Positions 1 through 7,971 of a stretch of 64,000 nucleotides of DNA are shown here, piece after piece. The translations under genes were made by a program, and so were the position numbers. Positions within the stretch are counted from its first letter, which is position 1. Each line of letters starts with the position of its first letter. Source of the stretch: Mesorhizobium sp. B1-1-8 (lineage in GTDB: Bacteria > Pseudomonadota > Alphaproteobacteria > Rhizobiales > Rhizobiaceae); assembly GCF_006442795.2 (NCBI RefSeq), contig NZ_CP083956.1, forward strand, positions 1,961,501 through 2,025,500. Direction: 5' to 3'. The notes below the pieces were generated by a model. The model was not told the origin of the DNA. It saw only the letters and a list, made by a program, of their open reading frames with translations, and searched no databases.

Positions 1-515
1 AACGTCGTCCAGCCGTTGCGGCGAGTTGCGGATTGCAGCGGCGGTTCGGCTTCCTCGACCAGGGGGCGATGCAGGCCGGCCGCGGCGCTCTCCACCCCGC
101 CCTCCATCATCCGCTGACGCTCGACGATCCGTTCGGCGACGTAGCGTGTCACGGCATCGGCAACGGGCTTCATCTCGGTCGATTCGGCCAGCACCACCCG
201 GCCGATGCGCGTATCCCTGAGGAAACGATAGGTGCGGCGGTCGCGCCCCATGGCGACATGGCTCACGGCATCGATCCACAGCCGCGGCTGCAGCCCGGAG
301 GAAACGGCAAAGTCGAAATTGTCCATGTCCGCCGGCACGTCGGCGAAAACGGGCGCGAGCTCCGCGGCAAGCAGGTCAAGGCGCATGCGGTGCGCTTCGC
401 GCATGTCGACGACCACGTCATCGCGGTCGGCGAACGCATTCTTGACGTCGCGGATGGTATCCGCCAGCTTCCGCGACGGTTCGATCGGGGTGATTTTGTC
501 GCCTGCGTCCTTCAT
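1..515 (-). CDS. conserved hypothetical protein, C-terminus cut by window edge
   Basis: The frame is open from an ATG at 515 to the first base of the window, giving 171 codons without a stop. The start is preceded by a purine-rich GCGAGGCAG stretch. The protein begins MKDAGDKITPIEPSRKLADT and is soluble, with mixed acidic and basic helices and no signal peptide or membrane segment. It carries an ordered central part (residues about 60 to 125) with the segment LWIDAVSHVAMGRDRRTYRF. From memory this resembles a protein common in rhizobia with no known function; I cannot name a domain. Function is not assigned. Confidence 0.8.
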   Translation of the reverse strand, partial: MKDAGDKITPIEPSRKLADTIRDVKNAFADRDDVVVDMREAHRMRLDLLAAELAPVFADVPADMDNFDFAVSSGLQPRLWIDAVSHVAMGRDRRTYRFLRDTRIGRVVLAESTEMKPVADAVTRYVAERIVERQRMMEGGVESAAAGLHRPLVEEAEPPLQSATRRNGWTT

Positions 516-525
516 TGGCGCTGCC

Positions 526-545
526 TCGCTGTTGGTTAACAGCGA
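526..545. repeat. 8-bp inverted repeat with GTTAAC boxes between two minus-strand genes
   Basis: TCGCTGTT and AACAGCGA form a perfect 8-bp inverted repeat with a 4-base loop. The right arm overlaps a GTTAAC box that recurs 11 bases further on (536-541 and 547-552), one helical turn apart. It lies just upstream of the minus-strand gene starting at 515 and downstream of the hydrolase stop. There is no T-run, so it fits an operator or mRNA structure better than an intrinsic terminator. Confidence 0.35.
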
Positions 546-591
546 GTTAACACAGTCGCCGGCAAAATGCACCGTGTGATGGCGTTGGCAG

Positions 592-1389
592 TCAGCCTGC
601 CGCCGCGCCAAGCGCCGGCAGCTGTCTCCTGCCACGGCGTCGCGTATTGCGGCGAACGATCTCGGCGATCAGGCCAGGGGCTTCCTCGACCAGCATATGT
701 CCGGCGTCCAGCACATGATGAAGATGGAAATGCGCCGGCAAGCCCTCGGTCTGGTCGACGGGCAGGACCGGGTCCTGCGCCCCCCAAACCACCATCACAG
801 GCATGGCGAGGGTATCGAGCTGTTCGCGCCGGATGACACCTTGCCGGTCATCACTGGTCATCGAAGCTGCCACGTCGACAAGGGTCTGCAATTGGCCCGG
901 TCGGCCGCGCATCTTAAAAAGCACATCCACCACGTGCTCGGGAGGCACGCTCCGCGGCCCCGACATGGCGGCAAGACAAGCGCGAATATCTGTCTTGTCG
1001 GCCGCGGCGGCATAGCGGCGCAGCAAGGGGCCGTCAATCTCCGGGCCGAAGCCGCCGGGCGCCAGCAGGGTCAGCGAGGCCACACTTGCGGGATCGGCGA
1101 GCGCCATCAATGCCGCCACCGCACCGCCCATGGAATGACCGACGATGTGGACCCTGTCCAGCCGGCGCGTAGCCAAATCCGCCAGTATGGCCATGGCAGC
1201 CGTCCTGGCGCCGCCCTGGTGTTCCAACGATCGTCCGTGACCCGGCAGATCGTAGGCCAGCGCCCTGACACCAGAAGCCAGCGCGGCGATCACGTCGCGC
1301 CAGATTTCATGGCAGCCGCCGAAACCGTGCAGGAAGACAATCGTCTTGGGGCCGGTGCCGCGTTCGGCGACGTAAGGATGTGGAAGCAT
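592..1389 (-). CDS. alpha/beta hydrolase
   Basis: A 265-residue alpha/beta-hydrolase-fold enzyme. The oxyanion region is VFLHGFGG, the nucleophile elbow is GHSMGG (serine about residue 100), an acid lies in GAQDPVLP, and the catalytic histidine is in DAGHML near the C-terminus. It therefore probably cleaves an ester or related bond, but the substrate cannot be told. The frame extends upstream to 1527, but homology-like sequence begins at MLPHPYVAERG, so I use the ATG at 1389. No clear Shine-Dalgarno precedes it. A perfect 10-bp inverted repeat lies just upstream (1417-1450). The C-terminal tail is arginine-rich. Confidence 0.85.
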   Translation of the reverse strand: MLPHPYVAERGTGPKTIVFLHGFGGCHEIWRDVIAALASGVRALAYDLPGHGRSLEHQGGARTAAMAILADLATRRLDRVHIVGHSMGGAVAALMALADPASVASLTLLAPGGFGPEIDGPLLRRYAAAADKTDIRACLAAMSGPRSVPPEHVVDVLFKMRGRPGQLQTLVDVAASMTSDDRQGVIRREQLDTLAMPVMVVWGAQDPVLPVDQTEGLPAHFHLHHVLDAGHMLVEEAPGLIAEIVRRNTRRRGRRQLPALGAAAG

Positions 1390-1416
1390 GGAAATGTGTG
1401 GCTGCAGGAGCAAGAC

Positions 1417-1450
1417 GGGAGCAATTGCAAATTGTGGCTGAATTGCTCCC
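1417..1450. promoter_or_regulatory. 10-bp inverted repeat upstream of the hydrolase, possible operator
   Basis: GGGAGCAATT at 1417-1426 and AATTGCTCCC at 1441-1450 are exact inverted copies separated by 14 bases. The structure sits 28 to 61 bases upstream of the hydrolase start. It has no following T-run on either strand, so it looks more like a protein-binding site or a 5-prime leader hairpin than a terminator. Confidence 0.4.
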
Positions 1451-1607
1451 GGACCAGCTCGATAGCCAGTAAAATTTTTGCGATTGGAAGGAGTTGTGAT
1501 CCCGTATGCACAAGCAGGTTCCGGCAATCATGCGTTGCGGACCGGGAGTCACAAAATCAAAGCGGATACCGATTTTTCCGGCAAATGCGCCAGCGACGGA
1601 CGATCGT

Positions 1608-3386
1608 TCAGCTGGGATTGCCGATCCCGGCGGCGCGCAAGGACTGCACCAGCCGGTCGGTGAGATCGGCGGGGTACTTCCTGTCGACGAATGTCGCGCG
1701 CGGGTTGGCGGCGAATTTCGGAAATTCGACGGTGAGCTCGTTGGCAAGCTGATTTGCGAGTTTGTCGCGGCCGGAAATCCTGGCGCCGATCAGGCGCGCG
1801 GCCAGGTAATGCGACTTGTTTGCCGTCGTGCGCAGCGATTCGCTGGCAATTGCAGCCTTGCTTGTGTCGCCTTGCATGAAGGCTCCGACGAACAGGCCGT
1901 AATCCCACCAGGTCGGATGGCCGCTGAAGGCTTCGACGGCGCGGCCGAGGATCGGCGTTCCCTCCTGATATTTGCCGGCAAAAATCAGCCCGTAGCCATA
2001 GGCGGCGGCCATGCCCAGATCGTAGGGATTGAGCTCGTAGGCCTTGCGCATCCAGCGGATCGCTTCCTCCGTATTGCCGAGCCGGCTGTTGAGATAGCCA
2101 TAGGCGCGATGCGCGTGCGGGCTCATCGGCCCCATCTGAATGGCGCGATGGGCAAGCGACATCGCCTGTTCAATCGACGCGCCGGGTGGATAGGCATAGT
2201 GGTCGGTGACGGCTTCCAGCTGCAAGGATGCCAGTTCCGAGTAGACCAGAGACGATTTGGTGCCCTGGCCGACCAACTGCTCCAGGCAGCGATAAGCAGC
2301 TTCGTGCGTCCTGGCGCTCTGGTCGAGATAGTAGCGATCGTTGAGGACCAGACATCCGATCTGGCTGGTCTGGACGCCGCTCTGGTCGATGTAGCTGTAG
2401 ATCGCGCCGGAAGCAGGGATGGTCGAGGTCAGCAGGCCCGCGATGCTGCTTTCGATCGCGGCAGGCGCGCTTTCGGCCGGGGTCAGGTTGCGCGACAGGA
2501 GAACGCGTCCGGTCGCGACGCTCTGCAGCTCGACCGTGACGTCGCCGGCGGCGGGGCCGGGAATGACGTCGAAAACGAAACTGATCGGATCGGCCGAAAC
2601 ATCGCGCGTTGCATCGGCGTCGCGCCCGATGAAGTCTATGGTGTCGAAGCCGGCAAGGCCGGCGCGCAGCGAGGCTGCGACACGGGCTGCCTCCTGTCCG
2701 TCCGATTTGATGGCAATGTAGATCAGCGGCAGGCCATCGAACGGCTGCGGGGCGGTGCTGCTGGTCGCGCCACTTGCCGTCTCGACGGGTGCTGCGGCAC
2801 CGTCACCGTCGAGAAAGGCAAGGCCGCCCTGGCGCATGATAAGCACACCCAGCATCGCGATGACTAGGATCATGGCGGCCCAGAAGAGCCGCAGCTGGCG
2901 CGTCAGCGACGGGGCGGATGCCGGCGTGGCCGGGGCCGTGATCAGTGCCGCGGCGTCCGCCGGCAAGGGATTCTCGAAATGTTCGGCTGCAGGCGAGGCG
3001 GCCTGGCCAGTGTTGGCAGGCCCGCCCCCGGCAGGCAGCCGAATGGCATTCGGCTCGTAGGAAGGGACGTAGCCGCCGCGCGGAATGGCGATGCGCAATG
3101 GCTCGGCAACGCCTTCATTGGCGAAATATTGCTGCAGAAGCTCCCGCAGACGCCCGGCCTGAACCCTGACCACGGCATCGGTCGACGGGTCGAAATCACC
3201 GTCCTTGCCGAAGACATCCATGGCAATGGAAAGGCCCTTGAGCCTGTCGGCCTCGCCGGCCTGCTCGCGTTCGACCAGATAGCGTAACAGCTCGCGCGCA
3301 CGCTCGGACCTTCCGAACGTTTCGCTGGCAAGCAGTCGCTCCAATGTCTCGCGCACTGCGGGGGCGGCAGGCGTGGCAGGCTGCAA
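1608..3386 (-). CDS. membrane-anchored TPR protein with N-terminal regulator-like domain
   Basis: A 592-residue protein. Residues about 10 to 110 form a conserved module containing AMDVFGKDGDFDPSTDAVV and RVQAGRLRELLQQYF, seen in rhizobial proteins often labelled adenylate-cyclase-like although no cyclase domain is present. A proline/alanine-rich linker follows, then one membrane helix (about 168-186), and a periplasmic C-terminal half with TPR-like repeats (for example in the segment ending AYELNPYDLG). The start is chosen as TTG at 3386 because GGAAGGA lies 8 bases upstream and the conserved module begins right after; an ATG at 3518 would add 44 unrelated residues. The likely role is signal transduction or scaffolding, which is inference. 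Confidence 0.75.
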   Translation of the reverse strand: MQPATPAAPAVRETLERLLASETFGRSERARELLRYLVEREQAGEADRLKGLSIAMDVFGKDGDFDPSTDAVVRVQAGRLRELLQQYFANEGVAEPLRIAIPRGGYVPSYEPNAIRLPAGGGPANTGQAASPAAEHFENPLPADAAALITAPATPASAPSLTRQLRLFWAAMILVIAMLGVLIMRQGGLAFLDGDGAAAPVETASGATSSTAPQPFDGLPLIYIAIKSDGQEAARVAASLRAGLAGFDTIDFIGRDADATRDVSADPISFVFDVIPGPAAGDVTVELQSVATGRVLLSRNLTPAESAPAAIESSIAGLLTSTIPASGAIYSYIDQSGVQTSQIGCLVLNDRYYLDQSARTHEAAYRCLEQLVGQGTKSSLVYSELASLQLEAVTDHYAYPPGASIEQAMSLAHRAIQMGPMSPHAHRAYGYLNSRLGNTEEAIRWMRKAYELNPYDLGMAAAYGYGLIFAGKYQEGTPILGRAVEAFSGHPTWWDYGLFVGAFMQGDTSKAAIASESLRTTANKSHYLAARLIGARISGRDKLANQLANELTVEFPKFAANPRATFVDRKYPADLTDRLVQSLRAAGIGNPS

Positions 3387-3520
3387 GTGTCGATCCTTCC
3401 GAATTCGGCACAGGTTAGGATGCGATAATATAGCGCCAGCGCCGGCGCACAAGAACGCTTCTGTTACGCTATCGCGTAAGCCACGGGAAATTTTCCCGCC
3501 GGTTAATGAATGGCGCAAGC

Positions 3521-3555
3521 CGACCGCGGCGCGTCGTCGCGACGCGCCGCGGTCG
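3521..3555 (-). terminator. strong hairpin downstream of leuA
   Basis: A perfect 15-bp GC-rich stem (3521-3535 with 3541-3555) with a 5-base loop begins 16 bases after the leuA stop. There is no proper T-run on the minus strand, so it may be a weak terminator or a 3-prime mRNA-stabilising structure. Confidence 0.55.
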
Positions 3556-3570
3556 AGAGAGCGCGGGCGG

Positions 3571-5310
3571 TCAGCCGGCCTTGCGGCCGAGGATGCGGTT
3601 GGCGGCCGAAACCACGGCCTCCAGCGAGGCAGCGACGATGTTGGTGTTTATCCCCGCGCCGAACAGCTTGCCGCCAGGATACTCCATCTCGACATAGGAA
3701 ATGGCCGAGGCATTGGAGCCGCGCTGCAAGGAATGTTCGGAATAGTCGAGCACCGACATCTCGACGCCGACATGGCGCGACAGCGCATCGACGAAGCCGT
3801 CGATCGGGCCGGTGCCGGAGCCGGCGATGGTCACTTCCTTGCCGTTGTCGAGGATTACCGCTTCCACCACGCGGCGGCCCTTGACCTCGGCGTCGGGGAA
3901 GGTCTGGTGATCGAGGAACTTCAGCCGCGCGCCGGGCTGATCGACATAGGTGTCGAGAAAGCGGTCATGGATGCGCCTGGCGGGCACTTCCTTGCCTTCG
4001 GCATCGGTGATCGCCTGGATTTCCTGGCTGAACTCGATCTGCAGATTGCGCGGCAGATTGAGGCCGTAATCGGCCTGCAGCACATAGGCGATGCCGCCCT
4101 TGCCGGACTGCGAGTTGATGCGGATGATCGCCTCGTAGCTGCGGCCGACGTCGGCCGGGTCGATCGGCAGATAGGGCACTTCCCACAGGCCGGTATTGGC
4201 CTTCTTCAGCGCCTTCATGCCCTTGTTGATGGCGTCCTGATGCGAGCCGGAAAAGGCGGTGTAAACCAGTTCGCCGACGTAAGGATGACGTTCGGGAATC
4301 CTGAGCTGGTTTGAATATTCGTAGACGTCCTTCATCCGGTTGATATCGGAGCAGTCGAGTTCGGGATCGACGCCTTGCGTGTACATGTTGAGCGCCAGCG
4401 TGACGATGTCGACATTGCCGGTGCGCTCGCCATTGCCGAACAACGTGCCTTCGACGCGGTCGGCGCCGGCCATCAGGCCGAGCTCGGTGGTGGCGATGCC
4501 GGTGCCGCGGTCATTATGCGGATGCAGCGAAATGATCAGCTTGTCGCGATTATCGAGATTGCGGCACATCCATTCGATACGGTCGGCGTAGACGTTTGGC
4601 GTCGACATCTCGACGGTCGAGGGCAGGTTGATGATGAGCTTGTTGTCGGCCGTCGGCTTGACGATCTCGGTGACGGCGTTGCAGATCTCCAGCGCCACTT
4701 CGAGCTCGGTGCCGGTGAAGCTTTCCGGCGAATATTCGAAACGGTAGCCGCCGCCGGCCTTGGCCGCCATATCGGTGATCATCCTGGCGGCGTCGGTGGC
4801 GATCCGCTTGATGCCGGCGACGTCCTTTTCGAAGACGACACGGCGCTGCAGCTCGCTGGTCGAATTGTAGAAATGCACGATCGGGTTGTGGGCGCCCTGC
4901 AGCGCCTCGAAGGTACGGGTGATCAGCTCGGGCCGGCACTGGACCAGCACCTGCAGCGAGACATCCGCAGGCACGTTGCCTTGCTCGATGCACCAGCGGG
5001 CAAAGTCGAAGTCGGTCTGCGAGGCGGACGGAAAGCCGATCTCGATCTCCTTGAAGCCCATGTCGAGGAGCAGCGCGAACATGCGCGCCTTGCGCTCGTG
5101 GCCCATCGGATCGATCAGCGCCTGGTTGCCGTCGCGCAGATCGACCGAGCACCAGATCGGCGCCTTTTCGATGACTTTCGACGGCCATGTGCGGTCGGTG
5201 AGGCCAACGGTGGGGTAGGGTTGATATTTGCGGGCGGCATCCTGCATATGCCCTGCCGCGCGCGTGGCGGTTTCGGCATCGCCGGCGCGGATTTCTTCTC
5301 GTGCGTTCAT
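3571..5310 (-). CDS. leuA: 2-isopropylmalate synthase
   Basis: LeuA condenses acetyl-CoA with 2-oxoisovalerate to form 2-isopropylmalate, the committed step of leucine synthesis in the cytoplasm. The 579-residue length and sequence fit the longer type II form. The catalytic barrel shows CSVDLRDGNQALIDPMG near the N-terminus and the metal-binding HPHNDRGTG region in the middle. The C-terminal LeuA dimer/leucine-feedback domain contains GSGTGPIDGFVDAL. The ATG at 5310 has GGGAG 9 bases upstream. The gene stands alone and is preceded by a leucine-rich leader ORF (5449-5568), suggesting attenuation by leucyl-tRNA supply. Confidence 0.97.
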   Translation of the reverse strand: MNAREEIRAGDAETATRAAGHMQDAARKYQPYPTVGLTDRTWPSKVIEKAPIWCSVDLRDGNQALIDPMGHERKARMFALLLDMGFKEIEIGFPSASQTDFDFARWCIEQGNVPADVSLQVLVQCRPELITRTFEALQGAHNPIVHFYNSTSELQRRVVFEKDVAGIKRIATDAARMITDMAAKAGGGYRFEYSPESFTGTELEVALEICNAVTEIVKPTADNKLIINLPSTVEMSTPNVYADRIEWMCRNLDNRDKLIISLHPHNDRGTGIATTELGLMAGADRVEGTLFGNGERTGNVDIVTLALNMYTQGVDPELDCSDINRMKDVYEYSNQLRIPERHPYVGELVYTAFSGSHQDAINKGMKALKKANTGLWEVPYLPIDPADVGRSYEAIIRINSQSGKGGIAYVLQADYGLNLPRNLQIEFSQEIQAITDAEGKEVPARRIHDRFLDTYVDQPGARLKFLDHQTFPDAEVKGRRVVEAVILDNGKEVTIAGSGTGPIDGFVDALSRHVGVEMSVLDYSEHSLQRGSNASAISYVEMEYPGGKLFGAGINTNIVAASLEAVVSAANRILGRKAG

Positions 5311-5403
5311 CGTCTTGTTCTCCCGGCGGCTCGGGTCCGCCTGCGGGCGGATTGGGCTGAGCTTCGCCTTTACCAGAGTTTCGTTCGCTTGATGTGAATT
5401 GCC

Positions 5404-5449
5404 AAGGAGCGTGCGCTTGCGCGGCGGACTCGACCGCCGGGCGCTCCTT
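5404..5449 (-). promoter_or_regulatory. hairpin after the leucine leader ORF, candidate attenuator
   Basis: AAGGAGCG (5404-5411) pairs with CGCTCCTT (5442-5449), and CGGCGG/CCGCCG pair inside it. The stem begins at the stop codon of the leucine-rich leader ORF. A canonical T-run is missing, so it may be an antiterminator, a pause structure or part of a longer fold. Assignment as an attenuator rests on position and on the leader peptide. Confidence 0.45.
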
Positions 5450-5568
5450 CAGCGAACCCGGCGATCGCCGATAAGGCCGAGAAGAAGCAGCGTCGAAGCA
5501 AGCGAGCGCGCGCTCTCGCCGGCAGAGCCGGTGCGAGGGGAAGCGACGGAAAAGGCACGCTCGATCAT
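5449..5568 (-). CDS. leuL: putative leucine leader peptide upstream of leuA
   Basis: A 39-residue ORF ends MIERAF...STLLLLGLIGDRRVR, with five leucine codons in the seven positions LLLLGLI close to its stop. It lies about 140 bases upstream of leuA, on the same strand, and is followed at once by a GC-rich hairpin. This is the layout of a ribosome-mediated attenuator sensing charged leucyl-tRNA. No good Shine-Dalgarno precedes the ATG at 5568, so the exact start is uncertain. The symbol is assigned from position and composition only. Confidence 0.6.
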   Translation of the reverse strand: MIERAFSVASPRTGSAGESARSLASTLLLLGLIGDRRVR

Positions 5569-5701
5569 GGCGGCTGTCTTACAGGAGCGGTCATGCGGAG
5601 GCAAGGGCCGGCCCGGCCGCACACCGCGCAAGCTCTTCCACACGCAGGACAAATGCGCCAAACTCGCCGCAAGAGGTCATGATCTCAGGGGAGGCGGTGC
5701 A

Positions 5702-6868
5702 TTGAATTTCGTGTTCTTCTCGCCGCATTTTCCAGCCAACGGCGCCGATTTCTGCGACCGGCTGAAAAAGGCCGGCGCGACCGTGCTCGGCATCGGCGAT
5801 GCGCCCTATGAAACGCTCAGCGCCAAGCTGAAGCCGGCGCTTGCAGAATATTACCGCGTCGCGGACATGGAAGACTATGATGTCGTGTTCCGCGCGATGG
5901 GCCACTTCATCCACAGATGGGGCCGCATCGACCGTTTCGAATCGCTCAACGAGCACTGGCTCGAGCTCGAAGCCAATATCCGCACCGACTTCAACATCTT
6001 CGGCACCAAGCTCGATTTCGTGAAGAATTTGAAGCGCAAGAGCCGCATGCGCGCCTTCTTTCGCAAGAGCGGCGTCGAGACCATTCCGCAGCGCAAATGC
6101 TCGGACCGCGCCGGCGCCATGACCTTTATCCGGCGCGTCGGCTATCCGGTGGTGGTCAAGCCGGATTCGGGCTCGGGCGCCTCGAACACCTTCAAGATCT
6201 CCAACCCAAAAGAACTCGACCAGTTCTTCAGGGACAAGCCCGAGGGCGTCACCTTCGTCATGGAGCAATTCATCGAGGGGCTGGTGGTGACCTATGACGG
6301 GCTGGTCAACCGCGACGGCGAGGTGGTGCTGGCGGCCAGCCACCGCTACGACCAGAGCGTCATGGAGGTGGTCAACCGCGACCGCCATATGAGCTACACC
6401 TGCTTTCCCGAGATCAGCCCGGCGGTGGAGGAGGCGGGCCGCAAGATCCTGAAGGCGTTCGACGTGCGCGAGCGCTTCTTCCACATCGAACTGTTCGAGA
6501 CAAAGGACGACCGCGTCATTGCGCTGGAGGTCAACATGCGGCCGCCCGGCGCCTGGATGACCGACGCCATCAACTACACCTTCGACATCGACGTCTATGC
6601 GGCATGGGCCGACATGGTGGTCAAGGACGCCGCCGGCGGTCCCTACAAGGGGAAATATTTCACCGCCTATGCCAGCCGCAAGCGGCACCTCGACTATTTG
6701 CACAGCCATGCCGACGTGCTAGCCGCCCACGGCGACAAGATCGTCCATCACCAGGCCATCGAAGAGGTTTTCAGCCGCGCCATGGGAAATTACGCCTACC
6801 AGATGCGTTCGAAGGATCCCACGGCGCTGCGCCAGGCGGTCAACTACATCCACGCGGAAAAGGCGTGA
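5702..6868 (+). CDS. ATP-grasp family ligase
   Basis: A 388-residue ATP-grasp protein. ATP-binding features include VVVKPDSGSGASNTFKI and VMEQFIEGLVVTYDG, and the metal-binding acidic segment is ALEVNMRPPGAWMTD. Such enzymes activate a carboxylate as acyl phosphate and join it to an amine or thiol; the substrates here are unknown. The start is TTG at 5702, because AGGGGAGG ends 7 bases before it and the alpha/beta N-terminal domain starts with NFVFFSPHFPANG; the longer ATG-initiated frame from 5399 would overlap the divergent leuA leader. The esterase gene begins 4 bases after the stop, so the two products probably act on one pathway or one metabolite. Confidence 0.85.
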   Translation: MNFVFFSPHFPANGADFCDRLKKAGATVLGIGDAPYETLSAKLKPALAEYYRVADMEDYDVVFRAMGHFIHRWGRIDRFESLNEHWLELEANIRTDFNIFGTKLDFVKNLKRKSRMRAFFRKSGVETIPQRKCSDRAGAMTFIRRVGYPVVVKPDSGSGASNTFKISNPKELDQFFRDKPEGVTFVMEQFIEGLVVTYDGLVNRDGEVVLAASHRYDQSVMEVVNRDRHMSYTCFPEISPAVEEAGRKILKAFDVRERFFHIELFETKDDRVIALEVNMRPPGAWMTDAINYTFDIDVYAAWADMVVKDAAGGPYKGKYFTAYASRKRHLDYLHSHADVLAAHGDKIVHHQAIEEVFSRAMGNYAYQMRSKDPTALRQAVNYIHAEKA

Positions 6869-6872
6869 GGCG

Positions 6873-7649
6873 ATGGACATTTCCTACCACAAGGCCCAGG
6901 CCCGCAATCTCGGCCGCGACATGGAGTACAAGCGCTACGGCCATGCCGGCCGGCCGGTGGTGGTGTTCCCGACCTCGCAAGGGCGGTTCTACCAGTTCGA
7001 GGATTCCGGCGGGGTCGGCGCGCTTGGCGAGTTCATCGACACGGGCCGCATCCAGCTGTTCACGCTCGACGGCATCGATTCGGAATCCTTCTTCAACAGG
7101 CAGGTCGACCCGGCCCACCGCATCGCCCGCCACGAGGCTTATTTCCGCTATGTACGGGAAGAGGCGCTGCCGGAACTGCAGTCGGTCGCCGCGAAATCCA
7201 ATAGCGGACGCAATTTGAAGCCGCTGTTCTGCGGCTGCTCGATGGGCGGCTATCACTCGTCGAATTTCGTCTTCCGGTTTCCGGAACTGGCGAGCGGCGT
7301 TATTTCACTGTCGGGCGTCTATTCGACCCGCGACTTCTTCGGCAAGGCGCTGGACGGCAGCCTCTTCTTCAACTCGCCGCTCGACTACCTGCCGGGGATC
7401 GTCGACCAGAAGCTGCTCGGGCGGCTGCGGGCGCTGCGGCTGATTTTCTGCTGCGGGCAGGGCGCCTGGGAGGAGCGCATGCTGGTCGAGACGCGCGAGC
7501 TCGAACAGATCCTGCGCGACAAGTCGATCCCCGCCTGGGTCGACTATTGGGGCGGCGATGTTAGCCATGACTGGCCGTGGTGGCACAAGCAGCTGGTCTA
7601 TTTCTTCGGCCGCTGGCTGGATGACGACCTGATGCACAGGCTCGACTGA
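6873..7649 (+). CDS. esterase-like alpha/beta hydrolase partner of the ATP-grasp gene
   Basis: A 258-residue alpha/beta-hydrolase resembling the esterase D / antigen 85 group. The nucleophile elbow is CGCSMGGYHSSN (serine 123) and the histidine is in VSHDWPWW (about 232). No signal peptide is present, so it is cytoplasmic. It is separated from the ATP-grasp gene by 4 bases and overlaps the next gene by TGATG. Esterase/ATP-grasp pairs recur in proteobacteria as far as I recall. A ligase making an amide or ester and a hydrolase trimming or reversing it is a reasonable inference, not shown. Confidence 0.8.
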   Translation: MDISYHKAQARNLGRDMEYKRYGHAGRPVVVFPTSQGRFYQFEDSGGVGALGEFIDTGRIQLFTLDGIDSESFFNRQVDPAHRIARHEAYFRYVREEALPELQSVAAKSNSGRNLKPLFCGCSMGGYHSSNFVFRFPELASGVISLSGVYSTRDFFGKALDGSLFFNSPLDYLPGIVDQKLLGRLRALRLIFCCGQGAWEERMLVETRELEQILRDKSIPAWVDYWGGDVSHDWPWWHKQLVYFFGRWLDDDLMHRLD

Positions 7650-7963
7650 TGGTCACGCCCGACCCGATACGCCGTTTTGTCGAGGCAACCAATGCGGGCG
7701 ATACGAAAGCCTTTCTCGATGCCTTCACGGACGATGCTTTCCTGAGCGACTGGGGCCGCGATTTCCGTGGCCGCGACGGGGTCGCGCGCTGGAACCAGTC
7801 GGACAATATCGGCGTGCAATCCAATCTGCGCATCGTGCGCGTCGCGCAACGCGACGGCGTCTATCATGCCCGTGTCGAGGTGACGGGCAACGGCTTCAAC
7901 GGCGAGGGCGATATGACGTTCGCCCTCGACGGCGACCGGATAGCGAGCCTCGTCATCAGCTGA
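7649..7963 (+). CDS. NTF2-like (SnoaL-type) small protein
   Basis: A 104-residue protein with the pattern of the nuclear-transport-factor-2-like fold: an N-terminal helix pair (PIRRFVEATNAGDTKAFLDA), a short DWGRDFRGRDGVARWN strand-helix unit, and a curved sheet ending IASLVIS. Members act as small isomerases, hydrolases or ligand-binding subunits. Its start overlaps the esterase stop, so it is translationally coupled to that operon. The actual reaction is unknown. Confidence 0.75.
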   Translation: MVTPDPIRRFVEATNAGDTKAFLDAFTDDAFLSDWGRDFRGRDGVARWNQSDNIGVQSNLRIVRVAQRDGVYHARVEVTGNGFNGEGDMTFALDGDRIASLVIS

Positions 7964-7971
7964 CTGCCGGC

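Noticed and set aside
1506..2867. 453-codon open frame on the + strand
   Set aside because: Antisense to the TPR membrane protein and without a plausible start or domain.
5399..5701. N-terminal extension of the ATP-grasp protein from an ATG at 5399
   Set aside because: The extension is antisense to the leuA leader, arginine-rich and unlike the family; a TTG with an excellent ribosome site at 5702 fits the domain start.
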